From: Pempheris klunzingeri
Taxonomy: Eukaryota; Chordata; Actinopteri; Acropomatiformes; Pempheridae
Length of the DNA stretch: 64,000 nt
NCBI RefSeq assembly: GCF_042242105.1
Contig: NC_092028.1
Span: forward strand, 12,199,338-12,263,337
Direction of reading: 5' to 3'
Shown piece after piece: positions 12,090-35,651 of the stretch. Position 1 is the stretch's first letter; each line of letters opens with the position of its first letter. The notes under the pieces were generated by a model. That model saw nothing but the letters and a program-made list of their open reading frames with translations. It searched no databases and was not told the origin of the DNA. Made by a program: the position numbers and the translations under genes.

Positions 12090-12600
12090 TACTCAGACGC
12101 TGGCTATCGATTTGCAGACGAGCAGCAAACCCCTCCCCTCCCCCCCTTGCATCCCTTCCCTCCTCCTCTTCCTCTTCCTCCTCCTCGTGTCATCAGCCCA
12201 GAGACTGCAATGAGCTCATCCTTTACCCCCCCTCCCTCTATTCTCTCGCCCCCTCCCTCATTCACTCTTCCTCACCACTCCTCCCCCCCCCTCTCTTTTT
12301 CCACACCTCACTTCTTCTTACGCACCCACTTCAACTCTTTCATGCTTTTATTTTCCTCTTCATTTTTCATCACTTTTAGGAATTCTCATGTGGTGTCCAC
12401 TCTCTTCACCTATTCATCACCGTGCCACGCCATCTCCCACTGGTGTTTCTATTTATCTCACCCCCCCCCTCCCCCTCCTCCTCCCACCTCTTCATCTTCT
12501 TCTTTATTTCCCTCTGTCTTTTAGTGACCACACCCTGTCAGCAGTGGGCTTCGATCATGACTCTTACTCTCTTTTTCCCACTTAATCTTTTTCTCCAGCA
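11460..12600 (-). promoter_or_regulatory. arhgdig 5' region: (GA)n, (GT)n and long pyrimidine-rich tract
   Basis: Immediately upstream of the arhgdig ATG lie a (GA)n tract at about 11774-11822, a (GT)n tract at about 12055-12088, and a strongly C/T-biased stretch at about 12120-12520 (G/A on the sense strand) containing C runs of 6-9. No TATA box or CpG-rich block was recognised. The promoter role is inferred from position only. Confidence 0.4.
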
Positions 12601-12749
12601 TCATTTTGTGTTTTTTCCCCCCTTCTCAGTTTTTCTTTGCATCCCCCTCTTCTCTTCTGACATCCCTGGAAACACAAGAGAGGGTGTAGTACTGTAGAAT
12701 ACAAAAGGAGTTTGCTTCTTTCACTTGACAACCAGACACACTCCCTTTC

Positions 12750-12773
12750 ACACACACACACACACACACACAC
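12750..12773. repeat. (CA)n microsatellite
   Basis: A run of about 11-12 CA units. Confidence 0.85.
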
Positions 12774-13330
12774 CTTGTGAATCTGTCATTCAGAGGTTGT
12801 CCAGCTGTCAGGCAGCGTGTTATGTGAGACAACTTCTCTCTTTCTTTTGTCTTTCTCTGCCCCTCACTCAGTCCCTGCTATTTTACACCCACATATATAC
12901 ATTTATTTTCACAATTTCACAAAAACGTGCAAAACCCAGGGTTTAAGTTAAAACCTGCGGTATAAACTCGGATTTGAGCTCAATTCCTCCCAAAAATATG
13001 TGTATTGAACATCAAATTCTACATATCAACTGTATGATGATCAAAAACAGGGAGCGGATGAAATTTAGGCCAATATATTTGGGTCAATATTGGTCTTTCT
13101 TTGAATGATAGATATCAGTTGTGGGTCACTGCTCATGACATTAATGTTTTAGATTCTGTTTTACAATATTTCAAGATTTCTTGAGAAAGTAATTAACAAG
13201 AAAATCAGTCACATCATGTGATGATGTCATACAAATGGAGGAAATGAAAGATTATGAATACTGGCACATAATAGGGCTGTTAATAGCTTGGTTTCTGTCA
13301 GCCTTACATATTTTCATTTCCTCTTCTGGA

Positions 13331-14285
13331 ATAAACTGTAACATCCGGGGCATCCTTACTGACCCGGGTGGCCCAATGTCAAGAATCTCCTGGGTGTATT
13401 TTACAAGGAGATAGAAAAATGTACAATTTAAAGCATTTCATTTGAGCACTTTCTGTATGTGTGCTTGAAAAACCAATACAACATTACATTTTTCCCAAAC
13501 TGGGACATTCCCAGCTGCCTACAGTATTAGTATATTCTATGAGGATCTATTTTTTGCTGAAATGCTGAAAATTGTTCAACATATGAGCAGTAAGTTAAAA
13601 GTTTAAAAGCAAATGTCTAAAACATAAATCTGAGAATAGTCTGCACAGACACAAACTGAATATATTTGTGAGTCCAAAGGGTAAATGAGACCTGAACACG
13701 AATTTCAGGGTCACCTGACCTGCAAGACAGGTTCAGCTGTAGCCGCTCCAGGCTCAGTCATTAATGTGAAGCACAGCTGGAGTCAGTATAGTGCGGTCAC
13801 TGTGCTCTCAGCCACAAACAATGAGTCATGGAGATAATTCTAAAGAGATTTCAGACACCATTTTCACAATAGTCTGTGTGGTAAAACTATAAGGCATTTG
13901 GTTCTCTGATAAAGTCACATAGCTGAAAAACCATCTCAAACTGGCAAAAAGCCTCATAAGCCTCATTGTACAAATCCATCATTTTAAAATGCTTAACGAC
14001 AGTATTTAATATAGCTGCCTTGCCCTACCGATCACCCTTGTCGGTGTCAGCGGAGGGTCTCTCTCTTGTCTGCCCTAAAGCAAGCAGTGCTATAAACCCA
14101 TTATATTCATATGGCTTTATGGAAATATAAATCAGCAGCAGCAGTGGTCCCTGGTGGGATGAGTGACATCAATAAAATGTGTGCTTGAACAAGGTAGTCA
14201 CGGATGGTGTCATAAAGAATGTCTCAGCATAAGGAGCCCCCCAGGATTTAACCATGAAGACCCACATTTTTCACTCAAAAGACAA
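13331..14285. repeat. Duplicated noncoding segment, copy 1
   Basis: This segment corresponds in order and orientation to 16757-18262. Matching landmarks are the 'gtaacatc...gcatcctta' start, the 'tctaaagagatttcaga' middle, and a highly similar last 240 bp (14036-14275 against 18006-18245) with only about a dozen differences plus a small gap by eye. It is not recognisably coding on either strand. Confidence 0.8.
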
Positions 14286-15289
14286 AAAAAATCTGATAAA
14301 ATGCTCAATTGCTTTTAACACAATTAAATGTAAATGTATGCAGGCCAACAATACAACAGTACTTAGCTGTCTTGCCAAGTATGTAATCAGCATAGCTTAG
14401 CACAAAGACTGGAAACAGGGGGAAACAGCTAGCCTGAAGTTGTCTGAAGGTAACAAAATTCACCTACCAGCACCTCTGGAGCTCACTAATTAACACATTA
14501 TATCTTGTTCGTTAAATTCCTACAAAAAACATATCAAAAAGTACTTAAAAAAGTATAAAACCAAGGAGTTGTTAATTATACAGTCTTGTTGTCACCAAAG
14601 TTATCATCTTGATAAGGTGCATGGACACTGCTGAGGACTGAGGGAAAATGACTACCATACAGTAACACACCTCAAATTGAATTCCTGGACTGCTATCACA
14701 TGGATTTGCAAGAATAATCTGCATTGATTTGGCCAGTTATTCCATTAAGCTGTGGGTACATGAGCTCTAGTAATTGCTTTCTTTCTCTCTCACACACACA
14801 CACACATAGATACCATATGTAAGCTATACGCTTGGGGTGTGTGTATAAGCAGGGTCTAAATGGTTTTCTGACAGCATGTTGGGTGGGGAGCATTTATCTC
14901 TGCTGAGTGTGGAAAGAATAACCCGACTCATTTGGAGCCCATTCAGCCATAACAGCCTGATTTAGTCAGACTGAGAATGACTGAATAACTCAGACGCTAA
15001 TTCTCTGGGGGATGAATAATAATTTGATGTAGTAAAGGTAGTCGCCGGGCAACGATGAATGAATAAATACAAAGGTGTTTGTCAAGGAATGATTGAATAA
15101 GTATAGAGGGGATCAGGCTGGTAATCAGGTTTGTCAGGGGATGAAGGAATGAGTAAGAGGCCTTTTTTTGTCAGGTGATGAGTGTGTATTATGTGTTCCA
15201 CGGTGTTTGACTCGATTTATAAAAGGCAGAGGAGGAGCAAGGACGGGAACCACCATCATGATAAACTATTCACGTTCTGTAACTACACA

Positions 15290-15760
15290 CAGAGAAAGTC
15301 ACACTCCATACAAGTGCAACCTGGTTGACATTCGTTGTCCCCAGAGGATAAACCCCAGTGACTTAAGTGATCCCCTGACTTTTCCTGTCCGTCACCATGG
15401 GGTTCACATGACATGTCCCAACATCTTCTGGATGTATTGCCATTAAATTTGCTACACTTATTCATGCCCCCCTCAGGATGAACTGTAATAACTTTGATAA
15501 TACTATCGGATCAAAATTCTAATAGGTGCTATACTTTGGTTTTTGACAACATGCTTGCAAAACTAATGATATTCCTATCAGCCTCAGCTGTACGTGCAAA
15601 AGTTAGCATGCTAACATGCCATGCTAAGATGATGAATGTGGTAAATATTATACCTTCTTAACATCAGCATTGTCTTTGTGTGCATGTTAGCATGCTAATG
15701 TTAGCATTTAGCTCAAATCCCTGTTGTTCATAAGTACTATCTAACAGAGCTGCTAGCATG
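15290..15760. repeat. Teleost interspersed repeat with 'gttagcatgctaacatg' motifs
   Basis: It contains 'gttgtccccagaggataaacccc', 'tcaggatgaactgtaataactttg' and repeated 'gttagcatgctaa' units. A reverse-oriented relative lies at 25590-25940 in clcn7 intron 15. No coding capacity. Confidence 0.65.
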
Positions 15761-17059
15761 GCTGTATACAAGGTAATTTAATCAGATATCATCATCAGAT
15801 ATAGTATATTTGTCTGGATTAGGGCAGATACCAGTGATTAATGTCATTGATACTAATGAACTGGTGAGTCTATATAGTGTCAGAAAATACTCATCACAGC
15901 CATATGAATGAAGAGAATTGAGAATAGCATCGGACCCCATAGGGCCCCATTCACTCCTATGAAAGTTGCTCAGCGATGCATGAAGCCAAAAAAGTTCGTC
16001 CAGTATAAAAATGATCTGGTTTAACAGTTTAGCTTTCTGCTGACTTGAATGTGGATAAAATTATTTAATTGTGCAGCTCCTCTAGATTTAATGCTCAATG
16101 CTAATGCTTTAATTCTGGGTTTAATGCTCAAACCACTACTGACTTCTCATGATTGTGTGCAGGAAAGATGCTTTTTGGGTCCCATGGCATCACCTGACAG
16201 ACCCAGTAGTTTTAATTACAAGGTGTGACCACTTTGTTATAATGGCCTCAAAACTTGACACGTTCCCTGTTTTTACTTAATAAATGACATAGTCCATACT
16301 GTTTTATGTCAGTAAATCTATTAAACAGCTCTTTACTTCAGATAACTGCTGTCAGACACATTAGCAAACAGTGTTGTTGAATTTTGATGAAACCAACTCA
16401 CTCACTTACTCAAGTGATTTTAGTTCATCTGTTCCCGAGCATTTTTGGCACCAAACCAAATTGTATCAGTCATGATTCTAAAAAATGATCACAGCGCATT
16501 TTAATTGTCATTTAGTTTTATAATTTCTAAATCTGTTCATTTTACATAATTGAATATTAATTTTACCTCCTCCGATGAGAAACTCTTCACAGAAGTTGCG
16601 CAGGCAGCAGAGGTCCAGTGTCCCAGTTTATTTGTCACACAGAGAGTCGACAGCTGGTTCCATCCCTGTCTGGTCCCCAGATTGTCGTCTTTGCTGCAAA
16701 AACACACTGGATAGGAGTTTAGAAGTTAAAATATTTTCTTTCCCTAGTTTGTTATACATTGTAACATCTGTGCCATCCTTATTGACCCTGGTGGCGACAA
16801 GCATCTACTTGGTGTATTTTAGAAGGGGACATAAAAATATACAATTTGGAGCATTTCATTTGCACACTTCCGCTATGTGTGCTTGAAAAACTAACATCCT
16901 GTTACATCATGTACAAATGGGACATTCCTGCCCATAATAAAAGGCTTAGTTTATTATGTGATGATCTATTTTTGATAAAATGTTAAACATTGTATAGCAC
17001 GCATGCAGGGAGCTAAAGTCAAATTCACATGATCTTTTTCAAGGTGTCCATGCTGATTA

Positions 17060-17485
17060 CAGTGGTGGAAAGGAACTCACTTTACTTACTTGCATTTACT
17101 TGAGTACTGTACTCAAGTACAATTTTGAGGTACTTTCCTCAAGAATTTGCATTTCATGCTACTCGACTACATCTTGGAGGGAAAACATTGCCCTTTTTAC
17201 TCCACTACATTTATTTCAAAGCCTTTTGTGGCTAGCTATGTTGCAGATTCAAAATATTAATACAAAATATACATTATTGTAATATCCATCACATCAACAA
17301 ATACATTTTGATGTATTATATTGATTGAACCACCCAGCATTAAATAAAGTAGCTCAAATTAACTCCACTTTTACCAGCTGCAGCATCGAAGTGATACAAA
17401 CATTAATGAGTTAATGATTATACTCTACACAGTGTGTTTTAATGGCAATATTTTGGTATTTTTCAGAGTATTTCTCCCACCACTG
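17060..17485. mobile_element. hAT-type MITE (CAGTGGTGG ... CCACCACTG)
   Basis: Terminal sequences CAGTGGTGGAAAGGAACTC (17060) and CTCCCACCACTG (ending 17485) are inverted repeats. The interior 'tgagtactgtactcaagtac' and 'tactccactacatttatttc' are hallmarks of a very abundant teleost non-autonomous hAT family. Flanking 8-mers gctgatta and gtgtattg are not identical, so the target-site duplication has decayed or is misplaced. It sits inside duplicated segment copy 2. Confidence 0.8.
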
Positions 17486-17654
17486 GTGTATTGTTTGTCC
17501 TTTGGCTTTGGAGACAACAAATAAGTGTTTCAATCAGTGTCCAGAACACATTAAGAAAAGTAACACTGCTCTCTCAGCCACAATACAAGAAAATGACTAA
17601 TGGAGATTATTCTAAAGAGATTTCAGAGATCATCTTATAATTGCAGAAGCATGT

Positions 17655-17845
17655 TTCACAGTGACTCTAAATTGCTCGTAGGTGTCAGTGTGAGTGTGAA
17701 TGGGTGTCTGTCTCTATGTGTTGGCCCTGTGATTGACTGGTAACCAGTCCAGGATGTACTTCTCGCCCAATGTCAGCTGGGATTGGCTCCACCACCCCCT
17801 ACGACCCTGACGGATAAGCTGTATAGATAATGGCTGGATGGATGT
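17655..17845 (+). mobile_element. SINE-like element ending (GGATGGATG)
   Basis: This carries 'cgcccaatgtcagctgggatt', 'accctgacggataagctgtatagataa' and a 'tggctggatggatg' tail. These are the conserved 3' body and tandem tail of a widespread fish retroposon family linked to RTE-type LINEs. Non-coding. Confidence 0.6.
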
Positions 17846-20389
17846 TCCACAGTAGTTAAAGTGTCAAAAACACAAGTTATTTGGTTCTCTGAATGCAATC
17901 ATATAGCTGATGTGGTTCTCCATAAAATAATCCCCTCAAACTCATTGTACAAATCCATCATTTTAAAATGGTTAAAGACAATATTTAATATTTTTGCCTT
18001 GCCCTACCGGTCACCCCTGTCGGTGTCAGCAGAGGGTCTCCTTGTCCTAAAGCAAGCAGTGCTATAAACCCATTATATTCATATGACTTTATGGAAATAT
18101 AAATCAGCAGCGGCAGGGGTCCCTGGTGGGATGAGTGACATCAATAAAATTTGTGCTTGAACAAGGTAGTCACGGATGGTGTCATAAAGAGTGTCTCAGT
18201 GTAAGGAGCCCCCCAGGATTTAACCATGCAGACCCACATTTTTCACTCAAACAGGAAAAACCTGATAAAAAAAAAATAAACAGTGACCTTTACTTGTAAT
18301 AAAGCATTTTTTACATTGTCACTCAGATGAATACAGACTAAATTCTGAATAGACAAATGTGCTGAAACGCTGATTCGTGTAAGTTGTATTCACAGAAGAA
18401 ATGTTGACATTTCACCGTGGCGAAAAGCACTGGTGTAAATAATAAAATGAGCGATGGCTGAATTCCATTTGGCTTGCTTCAGTTTAAGGGTCCTGGTTTT
18501 GTGCGCTCTGGCTCATTGTTACCCTGTCATGACTTAGTGGGACACTTTCACAGAGCGGCTATGATAAGTCAAACGTCTGCTGCAGAAAAACTCCTGTCAA
18601 CTGGGGAACGCTGGTTGAAAGCAGAGCTCTCTCTGTGTGTAGGCAACGAAGGCGGGCCTTCATCACAGTCTTCCTCAGCAGAACTGCAACATCATAGCAA
18701 AGCTACTTCGCTGAGACATTTTACATCACAACAGACTGTCCTTTGCTGATTCAGCATCTGAACGGTTGTGTTTATTACCTGGTATTTTAACAGCAGCCTC
18801 CCCACAAACGTCAGACTCTCCTTTGTTCTCCTGATTTCAGCTGACGGATCAATATACTTTAGACTCTTATCTATCAATAATTCAATTGTTTAGATGATGT
18901 GTATGCACAAAAACCAACGCCTTTTCCCACATATGAACTGGTATTTATAAAGGAAGACTGGGCCTCGGTCACAAACAGTGTAATATTGTCTTACCTGAAT
19001 TTGTTTGTTACTCTGCACACAAATGTAGAACTACATTTAGAACTGTGGCAGACCGTGCAAAAGCACAAATGATGAAGGCCCAGGTGTCCCCGAAAACGCA
19101 ACGGCAAACCTTTTAATTGAGTGCATATTGAAACTGCTTCATTTAAACACCTTTAATAGACAACAATTAAACTTACTTAACTTAAAACCATTAATTTACT
19201 AATGCATTGGCCAAACGTATCAAACGCTGCCTCAATCTAACATGTGATCACTGCATGCAATTTAAACATCAGTGAACTGCCTCCGATAACCAATATAAGC
19301 TCAAATGCATGCAAGTTGTATTTTAATATGGAACAGCTGATTGGGGCCAATGAGGTAATTTAGCATCTGCATGTTGGTCCAATTAGCAAGAGTTTTTATC
19401 TGGACTTTTTCTGACATCTAGTGGAGACTGAGAGAAGTGATATAAGGGGCGGGCAGGTGCATGTGTGCTTCTGAAAGCTTTATTGTACTTGTGTGTGTAT
19501 ATTGTATTTATGTATTTATGTAATGTAATTAGGTTATTTTGGCTTGATGCTGCACAAGTAAACTGCTCCAGCTGCCTGAAAACACATCATTCCTCTGGGA
19601 ATTACAGTACCTATTCCAGCCAGGTGTGCAGGTTTTATGTGCAAGTTATATATCGGTTCAAAAATCAACTGTTGTATTTTTAGATTCTTGTTTCTGCACA
19701 AATTTTAGTGCTAAACTTCCAATTTCCTTCCCCACAGACTCGTTATTTCTTATTTTCTCATTTGACTTTTACTCACAGGGATCTTCGTCTCTTTCTGCCC
19801 TTTCAGTTGTCAGTCTGGTTGAACCGCTGTACAGCGTTTTGTTGTCCATGTACAAAACATTACTTTTTTCTTCATACAAAATAACATGTATTTGTAAATA
19901 GGACTTTCTACAACCTAACAGCAGGAAAGACCATTCAGAAATATTGAGTAGTCCTCTCAGCCATTTGACTGTAACAAATGGAGCCTTTACGGCCAGTGAT
20001 TCCAAACTTTAGAACGGTTGTGTACGTGTGTAATTCTGCACGCTGCAATTGAATTGGTGGATCCAGTGATCTGTATCATCAGCCTGCGAGTTACTACGAT
20101 GTGATGTACCATTTCCCCTGTGGGCTGTCAGTGCTTTTAAGATTTTGTCATTTCCTCTGCTCAGTGTGTCTGTTGCATAAAGATCCCAGAATACCATCTT
20201 CTCTACTGAGGATGTATGTATTTAATCCAGAAACACTTCCCTGTAATATAAAGGTTACTGGCAAAAAAAATCCTTAATGGAAGACTGAGACAGGCAAACC
20301 TTACTTACTACAAAACAAAAAAACCCCAAAAAAAACAGGTCGACCTTTTCCAAAGGTTTAAACGGGCGAACAAATCATATAACAATAGA

Positions 20390-21803
20390 TAAATTTCAAC
20401 TTTATTAATTCACAAAAGGCGTGTCCAGTGGTTGTAAAATAGAGCATAGTCTATAGTTTAACATCTAGAACTGTACAAAACAAAGCCTGCAAAGAGAGAC
20501 AAATTCAAAGAAAAAAAATGAACACAGACAATTGAAAAAAATGTTAATTTACAAATTGATAAAATAATTCTAAATGAGAATACGTGTGTACGTGTGAAAC
20601 CCTGACTGGGCTAACACAGGAATAAAGTTAAAGGTTTAAACAGAAGGTGTGTGGTAAACGGCAGTTTACATTCATATAGAGCTTCATGAGGGACTCCTGT
20701 GGGTACTTCTTAACAAAGAGACTTTTCTTCAGTAGTAGATCAAAGTGCAAACATTTAAAGGTGAGAGAACGTATGAGAATCAATGCAGTTTTACAGACAG
20801 TGTTACAAATGTATATATGCTCAGTGAAGCTGACAGAGAGAGAGGGAAGGATCTGTAACACCATGTAATAACAGATCTCTCTTGCTAAAAAAAAGCCTCA
20901 TACTGCATCTTGCAGCCAAATAAGACAAAATTCAAAATAATCCATAATGATAAACCCTCCTCTCCTTTCTTTAAACCGCACTTGTGAAAGCGTCTTAAAT
21001 TATGAGATATGTGAAATTTAAACTTGACCATGTGTGAGCTCAAACCAAGCACTTAAACTTAAAATATTAAACAATAATAATAAATAACAGCATTTGTTCA
21101 GTGCAACTACACAACAATGGAAAATACTACCTTTTCTAACATCACCAAAGACCTTAAATAGTCAGAGAGGTTTCTCATATTGCAAACAGACTCCTGAACA
21201 TGAACACTTGCTCAAAATCAAAGCAAACTGCTTTAAATGTCTCATTTAGCTCAATTGCAAGACCTTAAATCTCAATGAATTAAAAAGACAAATAATCACT
21301 TCACTGTTAGAACTGATAATGTATCACTGCGTTATAGCATTACTTCATAAGAAAGATGACTTGTAACTGTTAATGTGATGTTGAAGAGGCGGAATAAGGC
21401 GAAGAACAGACCGAGAGACATCTGTGCAGATGTTTTTGAGACCAAAACCACGACGAAGGTTTCCTGTTTACCAGCTAACACAGATCAAGCCGATTCTTTC
21501 CACTCGGCTTCCCTCTCTTCTAGCTGGCTGTTTTGTTTTATTTTGCCATTATGACTTCATCTGCATTTGGGGCAGTTGTTGGTCTTCCAATTGTTATAGC
21601 AAAAGCAGTTTTACATTTAGATGACTCTTTTTGGTAATGACCCAAGTCTGTAGATGGGGTTTCCTTGTGTTGTCATGGTGACCATTTTGGCATCAAAGAA
21701 TAAGAACAACAACAGACTTCTTGACCCCTGATGGTGTCCTGCATAGGGCTGCATAGCTGGTGGTCAACAGCTTATGAGGCATCAGGTGGCTATAGTTCAT
21801 GGA

Positions 21804-21845
<42 letters not shown>

Positions 21846-21867
21846 TGTGTACGTGTGTGTGTGTACA
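20390..21867 (-). other. clcn7: Probable clcn7 3' untranslated region
   Basis: The interval between the clcn7 stop (21868-21870) and a minus-strand AATAAA (complement of tttatt at 20401-20406) is free of coding potential and of recognised repeats apart from the (GT)n tract next to the stop. The 3' end is inferred; other poly(A) sites are possible. Confidence 0.45.
21817..21862. repeat. (GT)n microsatellite next to clcn7 stop codon
   Basis: GT repeats occupy about 21807-21863, beginning within 10 bp of the clcn7 stop on the minus strand, so the 3' UTR begins with an (AC)n run. Confidence 0.9.
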
Positions 21868-34483
<12,616 letters not shown>

Positions 34484-34700
34484 GGTGGCCTCCGGTAGCT
34501 AGCCGCCCTGACTGTCGCTAGTTCAGATCATTAATTGCAGTTGTTGGTGGCTAACTATTGCTGTTTTTCTCTCAACTCCCCATGATCATCCCTGTAACTC
34601 GTGACGTTTTGTAAGGGTCGCGTCCGGGGACAAAAATAATCCGTTAGGAGCGTTGGATGCTGGGATTTGTAGTTTTCAGACTTCTGAGTGCAAATGCGTC
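34484..34700 (-). promoter_or_regulatory. clcn7 5' flank with ZNF143/SBF-type motif
   Basis: Upstream of the clcn7 ATG, positions 34657-34673 read ATGCTGGGATTTGTAGT. Its reverse complement ACTACAAATCCCAGCAT closely matches the ZNF143/Staf consensus (ACTACAATTCCCAGCATGC) common in vertebrate housekeeping promoters. The region between is moderately GC-rich. The start site was not located. Confidence 0.6.
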
Positions 34701-35651
34701 AATATTTAAATTTGATTTGAAGATGCTGACGTATTGTTTACTTGAGTTTGTATATTATCCTTTTTATAATTATATTATATTATATCATATTATATTATAT
34801 TATATTATATTATATTATATTATATTATTATTAATTTATTTTCTGTGTTTTATGTACTGTTGGGTTGTTTAATCTATATCAGTGTATGAAATAGAAATAA
34901 AGGTCAAGTACAAGTACCTAAAAAAAACTGTACCTGAGTAAAGCACTTGAGTTGCTATGCTTTGTTAAAATCCATCGCTGGTGTTCGCATATATAATCCT
35001 TGTTAAGGTGGACACACACTTTATTCACTGCTAATTTCTATCATATTCCTAGAAAAACAAAATCTACCTTTCTGCTTATAACCAAAACAATCGCACCCTG
35101 TTCCCACTAAATATGACAGCAAGAAGTTTGATTTTTAATTTTGTAAAGAACTCCATGTACCACGTACAATTTCATTAAACATTTGTACTTATTCTCCCAG
35201 CAAAAGGATAAAACAAAAGCATTAGTTTTACAAAATGTTTTCATATAAAAATAAGCATTAGCAATACGTTTCTATTGACAATTGAAAAGACAGTCCCACA
35301 GATATCTCTACCTGCAGTCATACAGTGGCTATCAATCAAAAAGTTCAACACATTATAAACCCTCTTATGTCTGTCACAGATCAGAAGGACTGAGTTCTGG
35401 TTACTAGCTCTGTGTCTAGGATTAAAAAACTTTAAAGGACTATAGAGAGAAGTGACAATTAGAGGAAAAAGCTTTAAATCCACCATTTGAGGAGTTTAGG
35501 ACTATATTTAAGTCCGATAAGAACATACCAGGATGTGTACATCTAAGAAATATGAAAAAATGAAATTTAAAAGAAAAGGCAGGCAAGCAACATTACCTGC
35601 AGAAATTATGTTTTGGAATGAAACCTCTGATTTGAATCCTCTGTAACTCTA
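34700..35651. other. Spacer between ptx4 stop and clcn7 promoter
   Basis: It contains the (ATATT)n repeat, a short hAT-MITE-like scrap near 34905-34985 ('cctgagtaaagcacttgagt'), and probably the ptx4 3' UTR. No coding region seen. Confidence 0.5.
34769..34828. repeat. (ATATT)n pentanucleotide tandem repeat
   Basis: About twelve units of a TATAT/ATTAT pentamer with one variant unit (tatatcatat), lying between clcn7 and ptx4. Confidence 0.9.

Larger units (their letters stand above)
16757..18262. repeat. Duplicated noncoding segment, copy 2 (interrupted by MITE and SINE)
   Basis: This is the second copy of the 13331-14285 segment, in direct orientation about 3.4-4 kb away. It is longer because a hAT-type MITE (17060-17485) and a SINE-like element (17655-17845) were inserted into it. 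Its last 240 bp are much better preserved than the first half. Confidence 0.8.
12600..20390. other. Intergenic region between clcn7 3' end and arhgdig 5' end
   Basis: I see no supported gene in this 7.8-kb interval. It contains two copies of a duplicated noncoding segment (13331-14285 and 16757-18262), a teleost repeat at 15290-15760, a hAT-type MITE at 17060-17485, and a SINE-like element at 17655-17845. Short open frames here (for example 16575-16886) coincide with repeats. Confidence 0.6.

Noticed and set aside
34484..34700. CLEAR/TFEB element (CACGTG core) expected for a lysosomal gene
   Set aside because: I found no CACGTG near the clcn7 start codon in this window.
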